From JBBRQP01 sp038226175 (GTDB lineage Bacteria > Cyanobacteriota > Cyanobacteriia > Gloeobacterales > Anthocerotibacteraceae): a stretch of DNA of 64,000 nt. The DNA is taken from contig JBBRQP010000005.1 in the NCBI GenBank assembly GCA_038226175.1, positions 1-64,000 of the forward strand, read 5' to 3'. A program made the position numbers and the translations under genes. Shown here piece after piece: positions 1-8,697 of this stretch (positions within the stretch are counted from its first letter, which is position 1; every line of letters begins with the position of its first letter). The notes below the pieces were generated by a model. It saw only the letters and a list, made by a program, of their open reading frames with translations. It was not told the DNA's origin and ran no database searches.

Positions 1-111
1 TAACCAAATAATTTGCAGGTGGGTGCGTTCCACCCCGTCCGTTGCTTGGCGGTAGCGCTTTTCTAATTCTTCCACACTCAGGTGGTTCACAAGACTAAGG
101 TTCTTTACCAT
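1..111 (-). CDS. IS630-type transposase, N-terminal fragment
   Basis: Only the first 37 codons are present, from an ATG at 111 down to the window edge. The peptide starts MVKNLSLVNHLSVEEL and continues with KRYRQATDGVERTHLQIIWL. This matches the N-terminal helix-turn-helix region of the IS630-type transposases common in cyanobacteria, in which a short helical lead is followed by the first helix of a winged DNA-binding domain. The catalytic DDE domain would lie to the left, outside the window. The family call rests on the N-terminal pattern alone. Confidence 0.6.
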   Translation of the reverse strand, partial: MVKNLSLVNHLSVEELEKRYRQATDGVERTHLQIIWL

Positions 112-140
112 ACCTTATTCTATAAGCGGAAAGTGTATTA
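1..140 (-). mobile_element. Left end of an IS630-family insertion sequence (partial)
   Basis: The element runs off the left edge of the window. It consists of the start of a leftward transposase gene (ends at 111) plus roughly 30 bases up to a TA dinucleotide near 137-140, where coding sequence of a PIN-like gene begins without its start. IS630-type elements insert at TA. I infer that the boundary lies in 112-140. The other end and the inverted repeat partner are outside the window, so the element cannot be closed. Confidence 0.55.
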
Positions 141-500
141 GGACGAAAGCATGTAGTTGAAGCTTTAAGAGAAGTTGGAGAAATTGTGGAGACTCATGAT
201 GACCACTTTGTCCAAGGAACTGAAGATGTAGCGTGGCTGCCTGTTGTCGCAGCAAAAAATTGGATAATTCTTACTAAAGACGAAAGTATAGGACGCACCC
301 CCCTAGAAATAGAAGCTCTGCGTAACGCCAATGCCCGTGTATTTGTTTTGGCTTCCAATAAACTAAACGGCTCTCAAATAGGGAAAGCTTTTGTCAAAAA
401 TCTTCCTGCAATGAGAAAATTTATCCAAGATCATCGTGCTCCATTTATTGCCAAAGTTTACTACTCTGTTAAAGTCAGGGCTTGGAAACCACCCTGGTAA
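141..500 (+). pseudogene. PIN-like (VapC45-type) toxin gene, 5' truncated
   Basis: The reading frame is open from codon 126 and shows family-like sequence from about 141 (LGRKHVVEALREVGE), continuing through THDDHF, AAKNWIILTKDESI and a C-terminal FIAKVYYSVKV. This is the layout of PIN-like proteins of the VapC45/DUF5615 kind, putative ribonuclease toxins. The family normally begins with a hydrophobic strand and an FFDR-type acidic motif just before LGRK; that part is missing, and an IS630-type element ends exactly there. A GTG at 186 could initiate, but the product would lack the first acidic residue. I infer a gene broken by the insertion. No antitoxin is visible on the right. Confidence 0.6.
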
Positions 501-567
501 TCTAAAATTCAATGGCTTTTCACAATCAACTCTTGAAATCAAGGGCTAACTAACAGCGCCATTCACT

Positions 568-595
568 AAAAAAACCCTCTGCGAACAGAGGGTTT
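568..595 (-). terminator. Rho-independent terminator of groES-groEL
   Basis: Bases 572-581 and 586-595 form a perfect 10-bp stem with a 4-base loop. On the minus strand the stem is followed by a run of T (complement of the A run 568-574). It lies 19 bases past the groEL stop codon. Confidence 0.85.
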
Positions 596-613
596 ACGCT
601 TAATTAGGTTGGG

Positions 614-2263
614 CTACATCATGCCGCCCATACCACCCATGCCACCCATTCCGCCCATATCAGGAGCACCACCACCACCAGCATTTTTGTCGGGTTTCTC
701 GACAATAACAACTTCGGTGGTGAGGAGCATTCCCGCAATGGAAGCTGCATTTTGGAGCGCAGAACGAACCACTTTCGCTGGGTCAACGATACCCGAGGCG
801 ATCATGTCTACATAGACGTTGTTGAGTGCGTCAAAGCCCATGTTGTCGGACTGTTCACGTACTTTCTCAACGATGACCGAGCCTTCAAGACCTGCGTTTT
901 CTGCAATTTGACGCACGGGTGCTTCGAGAGCCCGTCCGACAATGCTCGCACCAATCGCTTCTTCGGCACCCAGACTAGCTTTGATCGCGGCGATATGTTT
1001 GGTCAGGTGCAGCAAGGTTGTACCACCACCGGGCACGATACCTTCTTCAACGGCAGCTTTAGTCGCGTTGAGAGCGTCTTCGATGCGCAGTTTACGATCC
1101 TTGAGCTCGGTTTCGGTTGCAGCACCGACTTTAATTACCGCCACACCGCCAGAGAGTTTGGCAAGGCGTTCTTGTAATTTTTCTTTGTCGTAGCTAGAGT
1201 CAGAAGCGTCAATTTGTTGACGAATTTGAGCAATCCGTTGGGCTACAGCGTCTCTGTTGGTGTCACCAGCGACAATCGTGGTTTTGTCTTTGGTAACCGC
1301 TACTTTACGGGCTTGACCAAGCATCTCTAAGGTCACGGTTTCTAATTTAAGACCGATATCTTCAGAGATCACGTCAGCACCAGTCAAAATCGCGATATCT
1401 TGGAGCATCGCTTTACGACGGTCACCAAAACCAGGGGCTTTGACGGCACAAACGTTGAGAACGCCACGCAATTTGTTGACCACTAAGGTAGCCAGTGCTT
1501 CGCCATCTAGGTCTTCGGAGAGAATCAAGAGCGGACGACCAGAACGGGCAACTTTTTCGAGGACAGGGATCAAATCAGAGATGACCGAGATTTTTTTGTC
1601 GGTGATCAAGATGTAGGGTTCTTCGAGGTCTGCTACCATGCGTTCGGCATCGGTCATGAAGTAAGGAGAGACATAGCCCTTCTCAAATTGCATCCCTTCT
1701 ACCACTTCGAGTTCAGTGTCGAGCGAGCGGGATTCTTCGACGGTGATTACGCCTTCTTTACCAACTTTGCCCATGGCTTCGGCAATCATTGCACCAATTT
1801 CTTCATCACCTGCGGAAATCGTCGCCACTTTAGCAATGGTTTCGTTTTCTTCAACGGGTTTGGCGATGATGGCGATTTGTTCGACGAGTTTAGCTACGGT
1901 TTTTTCGATGCCGCGTTTGAGGGCGATGGGGTTAGCGCCAGCAGCAACGTTTTTTAAGCCTTCTTTGATCAGTGCTTGCGCCAAAACCGTTGCAGTCGTG
2001 GTGCCATCACCCGCGACATCATTGGTTTTGGAGGCCACTTCACGGATTAGTTGAGCGCCAGTATTTTCGAGGAGGTCTTCGAGTTCGATTTCTTTGGCAA
2101 TGGTCACCCCATCATTGATGATCTGAGGCGCGCCGAATTTTTTTTCGAGGACGACGTTACGACCTTTGGGGCCAAGGGTGACGCGGACAACGTCAGCGAG
2201 GGCATTAACGCCACGTTCGAGGGCGCGGCGTGCTTGCTCGTCAAACACAATTTGTTTAGCCAT
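614..2263 (-). CDS. groEL: Chaperonin GroEL (Cpn60)
   Basis: This is the 60-kDa chaperonin subunit, which forms the double-ring folding cage in the cytoplasm and hydrolyses ATP with GroES as lid. The 549-residue length is typical. The ATP-binding segment AGDGTTTATVLA is near residue 85 and the catalytic-site NDGVTIAKEIE near residue 50. The tail is a Gly-Gly-Met repeat ending GGMGGMM, as in GroES-linked copies. It lies 12 bases downstream of groES in one operon with an upstream CIRCE element. Cyanobacteria often carry a second, monocistronic groEL; the operon position marks this one as the groESL copy. Confidence 0.98.
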   Translation of the reverse strand: MAKQIVFDEQARRALERGVNALADVVRVTLGPKGRNVVLEKKFGAPQIINDGVTIAKEIELEDLLENTGAQLIREVASKTNDVAGDGTTTATVLAQALIKEGLKNVAAGANPIALKRGIEKTVAKLVEQIAIIAKPVEENETIAKVATISAGDEEIGAMIAEAMGKVGKEGVITVEESRSLDTELEVVEGMQFEKGYVSPYFMTDAERMVADLEEPYILITDKKISVISDLIPVLEKVARSGRPLLILSEDLDGEALATLVVNKLRGVLNVCAVKAPGFGDRRKAMLQDIAILTGADVISEDIGLKLETVTLEMLGQARKVAVTKDKTTIVAGDTNRDAVAQRIAQIRQQIDASDSSYDKEKLQERLAKLSGGVAVIKVGAATETELKDRKLRIEDALNATKAAVEEGIVPGGGTTLLHLTKHIAAIKASLGAEEAIGASIVGRALEAPVRQIAENAGLEGSVIVEKVREQSDNMGFDALNNVYVDMIASGIVDPAKVVRSALQNAASIAGMLLTTEVVIVEKPDKNAGGGGAPDMGGMGGMGGMGGMM

Positions 2264-2275
2264 GAGATTTGCTCC

Positions 2276-2593
2276 TTATTCGGCAATTGCGAGGATGTCT
2301 TTTTCGTTAACGAGGAGGTATTCCGCTCCTTCAATTTTGATCTCGGTACCGCTGTATTTGGAGTACAAAACTTTGTCTCCAATTTTCACGTCCAAGGGCT
2401 GTATGGTACTGGTTTTATCGTTCTTGCGCCCGGGGCCGACCGCAACGATTTCACCAATTTGGGGCTTTTCTTTGGCAGAGTCAGGTAAGAATAACCCGCC
2501 CGCAGTTTTTTCTTCTTGGGCTACAATCTTAATCAGTACCCGGTCTCCCAAAGGACGCAGGGAAGATGCGCCCACGGTCAATGTTGTCGCCAT
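2276..2593 (-). CDS. groES: Co-chaperonin GroES
   Basis: The 105-residue product is the 10-kDa lid of the GroEL cage. It has the family landmarks LRPLGDRVLIKI near the N-terminus, KPQIGEIVAVGPG in the middle and GDKVLYSKYSGTEIKI before the C-terminal DILAI. The ATG at 2593 is preceded by a strong GGAGGAAA ribosome binding site, which fixes the start. It is the first gene of the groES-groEL operon, and heat-shock control through HrcA is expected from the CIRCE element about 30 bases upstream. Confidence 0.98.
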   Translation of the reverse strand: MATTLTVGASSLRPLGDRVLIKIVAQEEKTAGGLFLPDSAKEKPQIGEIVAVGPGRKNDKTSTIQPLDVKIGDKVLYSKYSGTEIKIEGAEYLLVNEKDILAIAE

Positions 2594-2622
2594 AAGTCTT
2601 TCCTCCGGTGCTGCCTAAACTT

Positions 2623-2649
2623 TTAGCACTCTCAGCACCTAAGTGCTAA
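2623..2649. promoter_or_regulatory. CIRCE element (HrcA operator) of groESL
   Basis: TTAGCACTC (2623-2631), nine spacer bases and AAGTGCTAA (2641-2649) match the CIRCE consensus TTAGCACTC-N9-GAGTGCTAA with one mismatch. It sits about 30 bases upstream of the groES ATG. HrcA is known to repress groESL through this site in cyanobacteria. A hydrolase gene diverges immediately to the right, so the element could also affect it. Confidence 0.95.
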
Positions 2650-2691
2650 GTGTACCCTAAAATACCAATCTCAGCAACAGATGGAGACCCT

Positions 2692-3723
2692 GTGAGATTT
2701 ATCGAACGGTTTATTATGCAAGGTGGCGGCGGTCAATTGCTGCTGATCCTGGCTTTGATTTTGATGGCTTTGGGCGCCTTAGCTTTTGTTAATGGGCGCG
2801 TTAAGGTCGAATCTTCTGGTGAGCCAAGTTTCACTTATCAGCTGGGTGCCTATCCGCCAGCCGCCGTAGAATTTACTCTCGAAGATAGCCAACGTCATCG
2901 CTCGCTTCCCCTCAAAATCTATTACCCCAAAGCAGAGGGTGTATTTCCAGTGATCTTTTTTTCCCATGGTACGGGCGGTTCTAGAGATGCTTTTATACAT
3001 CTCAGCCGTTTTTGGGCAAGTCATGGTTACATCATCATTCACCCAAGTCACCCCGGAAGTGATAAGGCGGCTGCGCAAGAAGAAGGGATTATCGCCTTGC
3101 TAGATACGAATGCCGACCCTCAGCAATGGCTAGATCGCGCTCAGGATATGACGTTTTTGATTAGTTCATTACCGGAGCTAGCCCGGCGTATCCCGGCTTT
3201 GCGCGGACGGGTTGATGGCACCCGTATTGGCATGTCAGGACATTCCTTTGGCGCGTTTACGACCATGCTTTTGGGAGGAGCTAAGGTAACATTTCCCGGA
3301 GGCCGGAGTCTCTACATGCCAGAAACAAGGGTTCGAGCTTGTTTGGCAATCTCGCCCCAGGGCACGGGTAAATTTGGTCTGAGTGAAGACTCTTGGTCAC
3401 AGATTAATCTGCCGGTGATGACCGTCAGTGGCACGCGCGAACGTGGCGAATCTTGGCGTAAAGAGCCCTTTGATCACATGCCCAAGGGCAATAAATTTCA
3501 TCTGGTGATCAATGGTGCAGCACATGGTTCGTACAATGACTACAAACCTAAACGAGCGCAAGGGCGCAACGGTCGAGCGGTCATGTACCGCACCCACCTT
3601 ACCCTTCAAAAGGCCAGTCTTGCTTTTTGGGATCGTTATCTCAAAGGTGATGATCACGGCGAGCTACAGCAATTTATGCAAGAAGCCGCCAATGAAAAAG
3701 GAACTTTATTAACCGTAAAATAA
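2692..3723 (+). CDS. Membrane-anchored alpha/beta hydrolase, dienelactone/PAF-acetylhydrolase type
   Basis: The protein has one hydrophobic N-terminal segment (LLLILALILMALGALAF) followed by an alpha/beta-hydrolase domain. The oxyanion-hole region FFSHGTGGSR and the nucleophile elbow GHSFG (in RIGMSGHSFGAF) are clear, and a late catalytic His is likely in NGAAHGSY. It resembles the esterase group that includes platelet-activating-factor acetylhydrolase. The substrate is unknown. I chose the GTG at 2692 because GGAG lies five bases upstream; an ATG at 2716 lacks a clear binding site, and a longer reading to 2650 would run into the CIRCE element. The gene diverges from groES. Confidence 0.75.
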   Translation: MRFIERFIMQGGGGQLLLILALILMALGALAFVNGRVKVESSGEPSFTYQLGAYPPAAVEFTLEDSQRHRSLPLKIYYPKAEGVFPVIFFSHGTGGSRDAFIHLSRFWASHGYIIIHPSHPGSDKAAAQEEGIIALLDTNADPQQWLDRAQDMTFLISSLPELARRIPALRGRVDGTRIGMSGHSFGAFTTMLLGGAKVTFPGGRSLYMPETRVRACLAISPQGTGKFGLSEDSWSQINLPVMTVSGTRERGESWRKEPFDHMPKGNKFHLVINGAAHGSYNDYKPKRAQGRNGRAVMYRTHLTLQKASLAFWDRYLKGDDHGELQQFMQEAANEKGTLLTVK

Positions 3724-3783
3724 GGGGACTATAAAAACGTAGAGGCTTTTGATAATCTAAAGAGGCAACAATCTCGGTATATT

Positions 3784-3978
3784 ATGCCGCTCAAGGTTTT
3801 ACTCCTGCTAGGTGGCTCTTGTATCGCAGCCATTGCCGCCGTCGGATCAGTATTTGAACTCACGGCAACCCCCCGCTTTGGGGTCATCGCCACGGTTATA
3901 ATTTTGCTAATTACAGCTCCAGCTACTTTTTTCCTATTCACGGCAGCGTTACGTGAGGCTCAGGCTACGCAAGATTGA
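3784..3978 (+). CDS. Small two-helix membrane protein
   Basis: The 64-residue product has two predicted membrane helices, residues 4-25 and 33-53, separated by a short polar loop (ELTATPRFG), and a charged C-terminus (REAQATQD). I know similar small conserved membrane proteins in cyanobacteria but cannot give a function. It follows the hydrolase by 60 bases on the same strand. The start is the ATG at 3784; no strong ribosome binding site is seen. Confidence 0.6.
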   Translation: MPLKVLLLLGGSCIAAIAAVGSVFELTATPRFGVIATVIILLITAPATFFLFTAALREAQATQD

Positions 3979-4105
3979 GAGCCTCTGAATTGCACAGGCG
4001 ACGCTTTCAGAAATACCGCAGGACACTTTTTCTATTTTTAGCTAAGTGCTCAAATAAAGTACGAACTGGACTTTGTTCCCAGCACTGGGGTGGGGGCTAA
4101 GGGGC

Positions 4106-4519
4106 TTACTTACGGGTCACTTCCAGAATAAAATCGGTTTGCCAATTACTCCATACTTGCAAGGCAACCGTTTTTTGACCAGCAATGTTCCCTTGCCAGT
4201 GTCGGGTAATCGGGCGAGAGCCATCAGCTGCCAGAGCCTGTCCTCCACCAGGGACATAGATATAAGCTTGTTTGAGCGGGGAAATCACATTGACGTAAAG
4301 GGTTTGTTTGGGATCAACTTCGATGGTGTATTGATAGGTACGTCCGGGACGGACTTCATCGCGCATACTACCAAAAACTTGATTCCACAAATAGGGAAAA
4401 ATGCGGTCAATCACTATGCCTTGATTCGGTTGAACCGCAGAAGCCACAGGTATGAGAGTTTCGGCCTGCACTGTATTACCCAATGCGAATAGCACCAGAA
4501 AAAGCCCTAGATTTTTCAT
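4106..4519 (-). CDS. Secreted protein of unknown function
   Basis: The product begins with a signal peptide (MKNLGLFLVLFALGNTVQA, cleavage likely after AxA) and continues as a mature domain of about 118 residues rich in beta-type sequence, with RTYQYTIEVDPKQTLYVNV and TVALQVWSNWQTDF. It is probably periplasmic. I do not recognise the family. The ATG at 4519 has GGAG upstream and is preferred to the GTG codon just before it. Its 3' end faces the hydrolase side and it may share a transcript with rph to its right. Confidence 0.65.
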   Translation of the reverse strand: MKNLGLFLVLFALGNTVQAETLIPVASAVQPNQGIVIDRIFPYLWNQVFGSMRDEVRPGRTYQYTIEVDPKQTLYVNVISPLKQAYIYVPGGGQALAADGSRPITRHWQGNIAGQKTVALQVWSNWQTDFILEVTRK

Positions 4520-4552
4520 CACAATGCTCCAGTTACTCTTCTATGGTAGCGG

Positions 4553-5272
4553 TTAGTTGAGAGCTTGTTTTTGGTAGTCAAATAACTTAGTAATGCCTGA
4601 CTCGGCTAGGTGCAATAGCGCATTAAATTGAGACGGGTATAACGGAACCTGCTCAGCAGTGGCCTGTACTTCAATCAAACCACCTTGGCTGGTCATCACC
4701 ACATTCATATCGACATCAGCCCTTGAGTCTTCGGCATAACACAGATCAAGCCAGTTTTCGCCTGCTACCATACCAACAGAAATCGCAGCAATTTGGTAGC
4801 GTAAAGGATTAACCGTAAGTTTACCACTAGCTTGTAAATAACTTAAGGCATCACAGAGCGCCACATAACCGCCAGTAATCGCACAAGTACGGGTTCCACC
4901 ATCGGCTTGTAAGACATCAGCATCAATGGTAATAGTTCGAGTACCTAATTCTTCTAAGTCCAGACACATCCGTAAAGACCGCCCCAGTAAACGTTGAATT
5001 TCTTGGGTTCGCCCTGAAGGCCGCTGGGTTTCGCGCTTAGCCCGACCACCGGGAGTGGAGCCAGGTAGGAGGGAATATTCGGCCGTTAACCAGCCGCGCT
5101 CTTGACCTTTGAGGAAAGAAGGGACAGTTTCTTCGATCGAAGCCGTACATAAAACTGCCGTTTCACCAAAACGCGCCAACACGGAGCCTGCGGCAAAATG
5201 GGTGTAATTTCGCTCAAAGGAAACTGCCCGTAACTGGTCAGCTTCTCTTCCATCAGGACGCACAGAACGCAT
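4553..5272 (-). CDS. rph: Ribonuclease PH
   Basis: RNase PH trims the 3' trailer of tRNA precursors by phosphorolysis. Family features are the N-terminal RSVRPDGR, the central PGSTPGGRAKRETQRPSGRTQEIQRLLGRSLR region (phosphate- and RNA-binding Arg residues) and DADVLQADGGTRTCAITGG, followed by AEDSRADVDMNVV. From the ATG at 5272 the length is about 239 residues, as usual for the family; the reading frame continues upstream only to a TTG. It diverges from the small gene at 5327. Confidence 0.95.
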   Translation of the reverse strand: MRSVRPDGREADQLRAVSFERNYTHFAAGSVLARFGETAVLCTASIEETVPSFLKGQERGWLTAEYSLLPGSTPGGRAKRETQRPSGRTQEIQRLLGRSLRMCLDLEELGTRTITIDADVLQADGGTRTCAITGGYVALCDALSYLQASGKLTVNPLRYQIAAISVGMVAGENWLDLCYAEDSRADVDMNVVMTSQGGLIEVQATAEQVPLYPSQFNALLHLAESGITKLFDYQKQALN

Positions 5273-5326
5273 GGCGCAAACCGAAACAATCCCCTTATAG
5301 TAGAGCAAGAGATAGACGAGGTTAGT

Positions 5327-5602
5327 GTGAGTCAGTCGGAAAGTCGTTTTGGAGATGGGGTTTTCTTGGGGTTAGTCGTCGGCGGCATCCTCGGTGGTGT
5401 GCTGGGTGTACTCTTTGTCAATCGCAGCCAATCTTCGGCTAACAATAGTGAAAACCTAGGTACTGAAACTTCCACTAACACTGATCAAGTCCTAGATGAT
5501 GCTAAACGCAGTCTCGAAGAAAAGATTACCCAACTCAATGATGCCATCGAGTCAGCCCGTGAACGGTTGATCAACCTCGAACCCAAACCCAGTGACGAGT
5601 AG
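5327..5602 (+). CDS. Small membrane-anchored coiled-coil protein (YtxH-like)
   Basis: The 91-residue product has a glycine-rich hydrophobic segment near residues 10-31 (GVFLGLVVGGILGGVLGVLF), a Ser/Asn/Thr linker and a C-terminal amphipathic helix (DDAKRSLEEKITQLNDAIE). This resembles YtxH/gas-vesicle-like stress proteins, which have a single Gly-rich transmembrane helix and a coiled coil. The function is unknown. It starts with GTG and has GAGG a few bases upstream. The gene lies between divergent rph and convergent ychF. Confidence 0.65.
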   Translation: MSQSESRFGDGVFLGLVVGGILGGVLGVLFVNRSQSSANNSENLGTETSTNTDQVLDDAKRSLEEKITQLNDAIESARERLINLEPKPSDE

Positions 5603-5612
5603 CTCAGAGGCT

Positions 5613-6704
5613 TTACTTCGATGTCAGAAAGTGTAGAATATCGCCATCTTGCACGACATATTCTTTGCCTTCTGTCCGAAAGACACCTTTCTCACGGGCT
5701 GCTGCATAGGAGCCCACCGTCACAAAATCCTGATAGGCCACGGTTTCGGCACGAATGAAGCCTTTTTCAAAATCTGAGTGAATCACGCCAGCTGCTTGCG
5801 GAGCCTTGGTACCCACACCAATTGTCCAAGCTCGGACTTCTTTTTCGCCAGCCGTGAAGTAAGTAGCCAGATGGAGCAGGGCATAGGTTTCGCGGATCAA
5901 GCTCACCAGTCCACCTTCTTCAACCCCAAGCGATTCTAAGAAATCCTTGCGGTCAGCGGCGGGTAATTGCACTAGTTCAGCTTCAACTTGGGCTGAGACC
6001 ACCACCACACCTGCGCCCTCAGCCTGAGCGATTTTACGCACGATTTCAACTTGGGCATTACCACTGGCCAGGTCATCTTCACTGACATTAGCGGCATAGA
6101 TAATTGGTTTACCGCTCAGCAAGCCCAGCGTCGCCACTAGAGTTTTTTCTTCATCACTCAAGGCTATCGTGCGTGCTGATTGGCCTTCATTAAGCGATTC
6201 GAGTAAGCGTTGCAAAACATCTAACTCTAGTTGATAGGTCTTATCAGTTTTGGCTTGCTTAGCAATCTTGGCAATCCGCCGCTCGACTTGGGCTAGATCC
6301 GAGAGAATCAATTCCAAATTAATCACTTCGATATCGCGCGCTGGGTCAATTCCACCCGCCACATGAATAATATCGGGGTCTTCAAAACAGCGCACCACAT
6401 GGATTACCGCATCAACTTCGCGGATATGGGAAAGAAATTTATTGCCTAAGCCTTCGCCTTGACTTGCCCCTTCAACCAATCCAGCGATATCTACAAATTC
6501 GATACGGGTGGGGATCACCACTTGAGTTTTGACTAATTTTTGTAATACATACATGCGTTCATCAGGCACGGCGACGGAACCGACATTAGGCTCAATCGTG
6601 CAAAAGGGAAAATTTGCCGCCTCAGCTTTTGCATTTTCGACAATGGCATTAAACAATGTCGATTTTCCTACATTCGGTAATCCAACTAAACCAGCCCGTA
6701 ACAT
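5613..6704 (-). CDS. ychF: Ribosome-associated ATPase YchF (Obg family)
   Basis: YchF/OLA1 is an Obg-type P-loop protein that prefers ATP, binds ribosomes and is linked to redox stress. The P-loop GLPNVGKST is at residues 8-16, DIAGLVEGASQGEGLGN is switch II, and the usual NKxD specificity motif is replaced by NVSE, as known for this family. The C-terminal TGS domain begins around residue 280 (AYALLHLATYFTAG). The 363-residue length and the start at MLRAGLVGLPN are typical. Confidence 0.96.
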   Translation of the reverse strand: MLRAGLVGLPNVGKSTLFNAIVENAKAEAANFPFCTIEPNVGSVAVPDERMYVLQKLVKTQVVIPTRIEFVDIAGLVEGASQGEGLGNKFLSHIREVDAVIHVVRCFEDPDIIHVAGGIDPARDIEVINLELILSDLAQVERRIAKIAKQAKTDKTYQLELDVLQRLLESLNEGQSARTIALSDEEKTLVATLGLLSGKPIIYAANVSEDDLASGNAQVEIVRKIAQAEGAGVVVVSAQVEAELVQLPAADRKDFLESLGVEEGGLVSLIRETYALLHLATYFTAGEKEVRAWTIGVGTKAPQAAGVIHSDFEKGFIRAETVAYQDFVTVGSYAAAREKGVFRTEGKEYVVQDGDILHFLTSK

Positions 6705-6867
6705 CTGCTACCCCGCATTGCTTGGCCTAGTATATCAGGCACACCGGGACAGTATCGGTAGATGTGTAGCGCCTAAGCTGAAAAAATAGTCTCTGGGCTG
6801 GGTTGATTTTCCTCACACAGCAGTCATAGTCAGGGTAAGTTTTGATCAAAGAACAGTAGACTAACGG

Positions 6868-8520
6868 ATGATTCGAGACCATTTACCCATGTCCATGATC
6901 CAACTGCTGCCAGAAAGTACCCAACGCCTAATTCGGGCGGGGGAGACGATTGAGGCTGTCGCAGCAGCGGTACGGGAATTGGTGGAGAATGCCCTAGATG
7001 CCAAGGCAGACCGGATTATCGTCAATTATTGGCCGGAGCGTTGGCAAATTCAGGTTAGTGATGATGGGCAGGGCATGACGGTCACGGACCTCGCCCAAGC
7101 CGCCCAGCGTCATACGACCAGCAAAATTTTTGCGCCAGAAGACCTCCAACAGATCACAAGTCTTGGTTTTCGTGGGGAGGCTCTTTTTGCTCTGAGTGCG
7201 GTGAGTCAGCTAGAAATTGCCTCGCGTCTAATAGGCTCAGACTTAGGGTGGAGGTTAGGCTACGATGCCTGTGGAGCGGTGATTTCTCAAGAACCCTGTG
7301 GTTTGGCTGTGGGCACTGTGGTAACGGTTCGTGACCTATTTGGACGTTTACCAGTGCGCCGTCAGATGCTCAATCTGCGTCAAGAGAGTCGGGCCGTGCA
7401 GCAAATTTTTAAACGGTTTGCGCTAGCACGCTCGGATGTGACTTTGCAGCTGATCATCAATGACCGCTCACGTTTATTTTTTCCGGCAGTGACCAGTTTG
7501 GCACGAAGGCTCAGTCAAGTTTTGGGTATATCAGAGACGGATTTACGCACAGCGACCCACGATATCGCGCCCTATCACTTAGAGTTGGTATTGGGATTAC
7601 CAGACCGTCTTAGTCGTGCTCGTGCCGATGGCCTATTTATGGCGATCAATGGGCGGCTTGTTGATGATACAGATTTGCTTTTGGTACTACAACAAAGTTT
7701 TCAGCGCACGTTACCCAAAAACCGTCACCCGATTGCCCTTGGTCATTGGCACTTACCGCCAGAAATTATTGATTGGAATCGCCATCCCGCCAAACAGCAG
7801 GTGCATCTAGGTAATCGCCCACACCTAGAGTCAATCTTGCGTCAGACTGTAGCGGTTGCTTTACAAGGACTAGCACCGCGTCCGCAGCCAGAGTTATTTC
7901 GGGTTGCCGAAGAACGGGCAACTTACCGCGTTGAGAGTAATTTATTTGGCCTCAAAGCACTCAGTCAAGTCCAAGATACCTATATTCTCGCCGAACACCC
8001 CGATGGTCTGTGGCTAGTCGAGCAGCATGTGTGTCATGAACGGGTGTTATTTGAGCAGCTAAGCCAGCGTTGGCAAATTGTCGAAGCTCCGATCCAAGTG
8101 GTGGCAAATCTACGACCCGCCCAGGTCGAAAACCTAGAACACTTAGGCTTAGATATCGAAGTTTTTGGCGAAGGGCTTTGGGCGGTGCGTTCGTTACCAG
8201 AATTTTTGGTGAGTCATGCTAATCCGTCGCTTGTCTTATGGGAGTTGAGCCAACAGCCTGATCTGGAGGCGGCAAAAGTTACCTTAGCTTGTCGTACTGC
8301 GATCAAAAACGGTACGCCGATCACCCTCGACTGGGCGCAGGACTTGCTCAATCAATGGCAAACCACGACCAATCCCCATACTTGTCCCCATGGTCGCCCG
8401 ATTTACCTTGCCCTGAGTAGTCAAGATCTCGGACACTACTTTCGCCGTCGTTACCAGATTTGTGATAACTCAGACCAAGCCCTGCGCGAACGTTTGTCTG
8501 ACCGCTTTGAGAAACCTTGA
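6868..8520 (+). CDS. mutL: DNA mismatch repair protein MutL, endonuclease type
   Basis: MutL links mismatch recognition by MutS to strand removal. The GHKL ATPase motifs are present: ELVENALDA (motif I), DDGQGM (II), and GFRGEAL (III). The C-terminal domain has ACRTAIKNG and CPHGRP, motifs of the endonuclease-active MutL class. The metal-binding DQHAxxE motif appears as EQHVCHERVLFE, with Asp replaced by Glu and Ala by Val. The 550 residues are slightly short for the family. ATG codons at 6889 and 6895 are alternative starts; none has a strong binding site. Confidence 0.92.
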   Translation: MIRDHLPMSMIQLLPESTQRLIRAGETIEAVAAAVRELVENALDAKADRIIVNYWPERWQIQVSDDGQGMTVTDLAQAAQRHTTSKIFAPEDLQQITSLGFRGEALFALSAVSQLEIASRLIGSDLGWRLGYDACGAVISQEPCGLAVGTVVTVRDLFGRLPVRRQMLNLRQESRAVQQIFKRFALARSDVTLQLIINDRSRLFFPAVTSLARRLSQVLGISETDLRTATHDIAPYHLELVLGLPDRLSRARADGLFMAINGRLVDDTDLLLVLQQSFQRTLPKNRHPIALGHWHLPPEIIDWNRHPAKQQVHLGNRPHLESILRQTVAVALQGLAPRPQPELFRVAEERATYRVESNLFGLKALSQVQDTYILAEHPDGLWLVEQHVCHERVLFEQLSQRWQIVEAPIQVVANLRPAQVENLEHLGLDIEVFGEGLWAVRSLPEFLVSHANPSLVLWELSQQPDLEAAKVTLACRTAIKNGTPITLDWAQDLLNQWQTTTNPHTCPHGRPIYLALSSQDLGHYFRRRYQICDNSDQALRERLSDRFEKP

Positions 8521-8697
8521 GCAGCTCACTCTTTTTTCGTTTTCAATTGCTCTAACCATCCTTGCCTAGTATGTTTTCACATATTGTTAATGCCCTTGCA
8601 AACAACACAGTTTTCTGAATGCAGCCTGACTTCATCTCGAACGTCGCCACACAAGACTTTTAAGCTAAAGTTAAAACATGTAAACTTTTGTGACGTT

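Noticed and set aside
614..2263. Several long open frames antisense to groEL and in other frames of other conserved genes
   Set aside because: They overlap strongly conserved coding sequence, have no ribosome binding sites and show no family motifs; they are shadows caused by codon bias.
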